This document shows, one piece after another, positions 61,097 through 64,000 of a stretch of 64,000 bases of DNA. The notes under the pieces are model-generated. The model ran no database searches. It saw nothing but the letters and a program-made list of their open reading frames with translations, and was not told the DNA's origin. Position numbers and translations under genes: made by a program. Source of the stretch: Alkalidesulfovibrio alkalitolerans DSM 16529 (GTDB taxonomy: Bacteria; Desulfobacterota; Desulfovibrionia; Desulfovibrionales; Desulfovibrionaceae); NCBI RefSeq assembly GCF_000422245.1, contig NZ_ATHI01000027.1, positions 62,001 through 126,000 of the forward strand. The letters are read 5' to 3'. The first letter of the stretch is position 1, and each line of letters starts with the position of its first letter.

Positions 61097-62122
61097 ATGG
61101 ACGCGGTGTTTCATCCCATCGGGACGGCCAGGACGGCCTATGCCGCGCGCGGCGACTGCCCAAAGCAGGGGGCCGAGGGCGCGGCCGCGGGACGGGTGGT
61201 TCTCGATCCCGCCTTTGCCCGGGCAGCGGCCGAGCTTTCGCCGGGAAAGGAGATCTGGGTGCTGACCTGGCTCGACAAGGCAGATACCGGCGCCCTGGCC
61301 GTGCATCCGCGCGGCGACAGGAACCTTCCCCTGACCGGCGTCTTCTCCACCCGTTCGCCGGACCGTCCCTGCCCCATCGGGCTGCACCGCTGCCGCATCA
61401 CGGCCGTCTCGGGCCTGGAAATAGCGGTGGACGCCCTGGAGGCGGCGGACGGCACGCCCGTTCTGGACATCAAGCCGGTCATCGGCGGCGACGCTCCGCG
61501 CCCGCCCCTCGAGGGGGCCATGGACACGGCCCGAACGGACGAGGCCGTGGCCGCGATCATCCGCGCGGGCCGCCTGGGCTGGGAGCGCGGCGTGTTCTCG
61601 GGCCGCAACGGCAACATCTCCATGCGCCTGGGAGAGACGGTCCTGATCACGGCCTCGGGCGCGAGCAAGGGCCGCCTGACACCGGACGACATCCTGGCCG
61701 TGAACCTGGCCGGCGGCGCGCCGTGCGGCGGACCGAGGAGAACGGCCAAGCCTTCCTCGGAGATGCCCGCGCATCTGTGCATCTACCGCGCGCAGTCCGA
61801 GGCCATGGCCGTGGTCCACACCCACCCGCCGCACCTTTTGGCCCTGGATCAGGCGCTGCCCGAGGGCAAAGGGCTCTTCGACCTCACGCTCTACGAAACC
61901 GAGGTCTACAAAGAGAAGTACGCCACGGTCCCGCCCCTGCCGCCCGGCGGCGAGCGCCTGGGCGAGATCGTGGGCAAGACCGCCCGCCACAAGGAGGCCT
62001 TGCTCATGCGCCGCCATGGGCTTATATGCTGGGGGAAAAGCATCGAGGACGCCCTGGCCCTGACCGAGGAGATCGAGGGGCTGGCACGCGTCCGCTGGCT
62101 GATGCTCGCCGGAGAACGATGA
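61097..62122 (+). CDS. Fusion of TrmO-like tRNA methyltransferase and class II aldolase
   Basis: A 341-residue two-domain protein starting at ATG 61097 with GGGAGG upstream, one base after the thiL stop. Residues 1-135 match TrmO/TsaA (VFHPIGTARTAYA, FSTRSPDRPCPIGLHRCRI, LDIKPVIGG), which methylates N6-threonylcarbamoyladenosine in tRNA. Residues about 150-341 match class II aldolase/fuculose-phosphate aldolase (FSGRNGNISMRLG, ASGASKGRLTPDD, SSEMPAHLCIY, the zinc HTHPPH motif, RRHGLICWG). I do not know of a biological link between the two activities; the fusion may join them because of operon compression. Confidence 0.82.
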   Translation: MDAVFHPIGTARTAYAARGDCPKQGAEGAAAGRVVLDPAFARAAAELSPGKEIWVLTWLDKADTGALAVHPRGDRNLPLTGVFSTRSPDRPCPIGLHRCRITAVSGLEIAVDALEAADGTPVLDIKPVIGGDAPRPPLEGAMDTARTDEAVAAIIRAGRLGWERGVFSGRNGNISMRLGETVLITASGASKGRLTPDDILAVNLAGGAPCGGPRRTAKPSSEMPAHLCIYRAQSEAMAVVHTHPPHLLALDQALPEGKGLFDLTLYETEVYKEKYATVPPLPPGGERLGEIVGKTARHKEALLMRRHGLICWGKSIEDALALTEEIEGLARVRWLMLAGER

Positions 62123-63171
62123 AAAACGCACCACCCCCGAAAGCCGCGCCCGGCGGCGCTGCACGCAAAATTGCCCACCCCGGCGCGGTGGGCGGCGAGG
62201 TCACATCCGAGGACGGAACCAGATTCTTCGCGGTCTCGCCGCTCATGCTCTTTCCCGAGACCACGCCCGAATTCCGCGTCTACCTGAACCAGGGCGGACG
62301 CTTCGTGCTCTACACGCGCGAGAGCGAGAGCTTCGACGAGACCACGCGGCGCGCGCTCTTCAATCTGGGTATCGACAAGGTCTTCGTGCTCGCCGAGCAG
62401 AAGGACCGCTACAACGACTACCTGGAAGTGAACCTCGCCCGCATCCTCGACGACTCCTCGATCCCCGTGGAGGAGCGCGCCCAGACCTTCTACGGCGCGG
62501 CCGAGGCCATTCTGGAAGAGATATACTCCACGCGCCTGCCCGAGGGCCTCTCGAAGAAGCTGCACGACCGGGTGCTGAGCTTCGTGGAGGAGACCGTGCG
62601 TTTCCTCTCCCGCGACGACTCGCTGAAGAATCTGGCCAAGCTCATCTCGCACGACTTCTCGATCTTCTCCCACTCCGTGCACGTCTACGCCTTTGCCGTG
62701 GCCCTCATGAGCGCCTACGGCCTCTCGGACGAGGAGTGCGTGCGCGCGGGCCTGGGCGCGATCCTGCACGACATCGGCAAGGCTAAGATTCCGCGCTCCA
62801 TCCTCGAAAAGGCCCCGGCCGAACTAAGCGAGGAAGAGCAGGGCAAGCTCAGGCTGCATCCCATCCACGGCGTGTCCATGTGCTCCATGCTGCCCCTCAC
62901 CCAGGACAGCGTGAACGTCATCCTCTTCCACCACGAGCGGTACGACGGCAAGGGCTACCCCACGGGTACGGCCGGGACGAACATCCCCCTGGCCGTGCGC
63001 ATCGTCTCGGTCTGCGACGTCTACGACAACCTGACCACGGCCAAGCCGCGCCAAAAAGCGCTCACGCCCTTCGAGGCGCTCAAGCGCATGCGCGAGGACC
63101 GGGCCGGAGCCTTCGACCTCGACGTCTTCAAGCGTTTCGTGCTCGTTCTCTCCGGCGCGGAGATCGTCTAG
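62119..63171 (+). CDS. HD-GYP domain phosphodiesterase
   Basis: A 350-residue predicted cyclic-di-GMP phosphodiesterase. The HD-GYP domain carries HDIGKAKIPRSILEKA (HD near residue 217), HPIHGVSM, HHERYDGKGYPTG (near 270) and a DVYDNLTTAKPRQKAL region. The N-terminal 150 residues are of the type seen in DUF3391-like sensor parts, without TM segments. ATG 62119 overlaps the preceding stop. The stop codon is followed directly by a repeat fragment. It closes the operon helicase-thiL-fusion-HD-GYP. Confidence 0.88.
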   Translation: MKNAPPPKAAPGGAARKIAHPGAVGGEVTSEDGTRFFAVSPLMLFPETTPEFRVYLNQGGRFVLYTRESESFDETTRRALFNLGIDKVFVLAEQKDRYNDYLEVNLARILDDSSIPVEERAQTFYGAAEAILEEIYSTRLPEGLSKKLHDRVLSFVEETVRFLSRDDSLKNLAKLISHDFSIFSHSVHVYAFAVALMSAYGLSDEECVRAGLGAILHDIGKAKIPRSILEKAPAELSEEEQGKLRLHPIHGVSMCSMLPLTQDSVNVILFHHERYDGKGYPTGTAGTNIPLAVRIVSVCDVYDNLTTAKPRQKALTPFEALKRMREDRAGAFDLDVFKRFVLVLSGAEIV

Positions 63172-63190
63172 CAGGCCGGTCCTGTAGCTC
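63169..63190 (+). repeat. Palindromic repeat, short left-arm fragment
   Basis: TAG then CAGGCCGGTCC marks the start of the left arm at the HD-GYP stop codon; the remainder (TGTAGCTC) is diverged. Confidence 0.45.
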
Positions 63191-63193
63191 TTC

Positions 63194-64000
63194 TCAGACC
63201 CAGAGCGTGCGCAGCGTATTCCAAGGCAGGCGGCGTTTGAGGAAGGCCGTGAAGGCCGCATAGGTTTCGCGGCCTGAAAGGATGTCCACGTAGCGGGCCA
63301 GCGCCTTTTCGTCGGTCATGATGGCCTTTATCAGGCGACGGGGGGCGCGCTCCAGGGCGCGAACGAGCCTGAGCGCATGGCGCATCTCCTCGTCCAGGGG
63401 CCGCGTCAGGCGCTCGAAAATCGGCCCGGCGCGACCCGGATCGCCCGCGTCCAGGGCCTGATGCGCGGCCTGCGCGGCCCACTGCCCGGTCCGGATGGCG
63501 TGGGCGATGCCCTCGCCAAGCAGCGGGTCGGCGAAACCGCCCGCATCCCCGGCCAAGAGCACGCGGTCGCGGTGTATGGGGCGCGGCACCCCGCCCATGG
63601 GAATCTTGTGGCCCATGAGCGCGGGCGGGGCCAAAAGCCCCCAGTCGGCCAGAAAACGCCGCAGATCGGCCACGGCCTTGCGCCGGTTCACGCCCAACTC
63701 GCCCATGCCCACGGAGACGTCCTCGCGGCGGGGAAATATCCAGCCGTAGCTGACCTGACTGATGCCGAATTGCAGCACCAGCGGGTGGTCCGGCCGCGTG
63801 GGGTCCGGGAGGTCGCGCCCCGAGACTTTACGCGCGGCCTCGGCCGGGACGTCGGCACAGACGCAGTAGTTGTAGTCCTCGGGCCTGTCCGGCGGCCGCA
63901 CGGCCCGCTTGAGCCTGCCGCTCGCCCCCTCGCAGACCAAGGCCAGCCGCGCCCGGTACGTGGCCCGCCGCGTGTGCAGGCTCACGCCGTCGGCCTGCCG
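63194..64000 (-). CDS. FAD-dependent geranylgeranyl-reductase-like oxidoreductase, 3' part
   Basis: The gene continues past the right edge, so the N-terminal FAD-binding motif is not visible. The 268 visible codons read ...VSLHTRRATYRARLALVCEGASGRLKR, then YGWIFPRREDVSVGMGEL, DRVLLAGDAGGFADPLLGEGI (the second FAD motif) and HAIRTGQWAAQAA. This is the geranylgeranyl reductase/PHBH-like family that saturates isoprenoid or quinone side chains. It is convergent with the HD-GYP gene. The substrate cannot be deduced here. Confidence 0.8.
   Translation of the reverse strand, partial: RQADGVSLHTRRATYRARLALVCEGASGRLKRAVRPPDRPEDYNYCVCADVPAEAARKVSGRDLPDPTRPDHPLVLQFGISQVSYGWIFPRREDVSVGMGELGVNRRKAVADLRRFLADWGLLAPPALMGHKIPMGGVPRPIHRDRVLLAGDAGGFADPLLGEGIAHAIRTGQWAAQAAHQALDAGDPGRAGPIFERLTRPLDEEMRHALRLVRALERAPRRLIKAIMTDEKALARYVDILSGRETYAAFTAFLKRRLPWNTLRTLWV

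Overview
The window comes from a high-GC (about two-thirds by eye), strictly bacterial, Gram-negative chromosome. Gene content points to a Desulfovibrio-like sulfate reducer (Desulfobacterota): an anaerobe-type nitrogenase operon nifH-nifI1-nifI2-nifD-nifK, a sulfide:quinone-oxidoreductase-like flavoprotein with a DUF1641 partner, YeiH-type sulfate/sulfite exporter homologues, an iron-dependent alcohol dehydrogenase, an FmdE-type molybdopterin-binding protein and many multi-domain histidine kinases. Species is not identified. No rRNA, tRNA, CRISPR array, phage or transposase was seen.

Layout. 0-4.2 kb: fragment of a DUF457-like membrane protein, a DEAD-box RNA helicase, and sqr-like/DUF1641 genes. 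4.4-7.0 kb: arsenic resistance operon arsR-acr3-arsC-arsC. 7.1-8.0 kb: hicAB toxin-antitoxin plus an XRE regulator. 8.0-12.8 kb: DUF2156 protein, MATE pump, then a ModE-like regulator coupled to an FmdE/MoeA-like fusion. 12.9-18.5 kb: catalase and PerR with a well-placed PerR-box promoter, a cell-wall amidase, and an LpxR lipid A deacylase. 18.7-26.4 kb: nitrogen fixation. nifH, nifI1, nifI2, nifD, nifK, a NifB-like protein without radical-SAM cysteines and a [2Fe-2S] ferredoxin run leftward from a near-perfect sigma-54 promoter; nifV is divergent. nifE, nifN and a canonical nifB are not in the window. 26.5-31.5 kb: gpsA, a small YeaQ-type membrane protein, mtnP and apt (methylthioadenosine/adenine salvage), the mntA-hepT toxin-antitoxin pair, and an amidohydrolase homologue that has lost most metal ligands. 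32-39 kb: a chemoreceptor, a PAS kinase with a cysteine cluster, and an overlapping adh-kinase-metY operon. 39.3-43.2 kb: PhoR-like kinase divergent from a Pit phosphate transporter and its PhoU-like DUF47 partner. 43.5-53.7 kb: a tandem duplication of a long YeiH-type transporter plus a 90-residue one-TM companion, each copy with its own sigma-54 promoter and terminator, followed by a CXXCH (haem c-type) sensor kinase and a sigma-54 activator. 53.7-64 kb: YpsA/molybdenum-carrier-like protein, an internally duplicated small protein, a phosphodiesterase-like protein, a HisKA_2 kinase, a tightly overlapping operon uvrD-thiL-trmO/aldolase-HD-GYP, and the 3' part of a geranylgeranyl-reductase-like gene.

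The most unusual signals are: (1) the duplicated YeiH/companion module with paired sigma-54 promoters, a shared 17-bp upstream motif and a nearby haem-sensor/sigma-54 activator pair, which together look like one regulated export system; (2) a family of about 127-bp palindromic repeats starting at, or supplying, stop codons, whose central 11-bp stem differs between copies but stays paired; (3) two apparent pseudoenzymes (NifB-like and amidohydrolase-like) in conserved metabolic neighbourhoods; (4) two promoters (arsR and hicA) whose -10 boxes end six bases before the start codon, predicting leaderless mRNAs.
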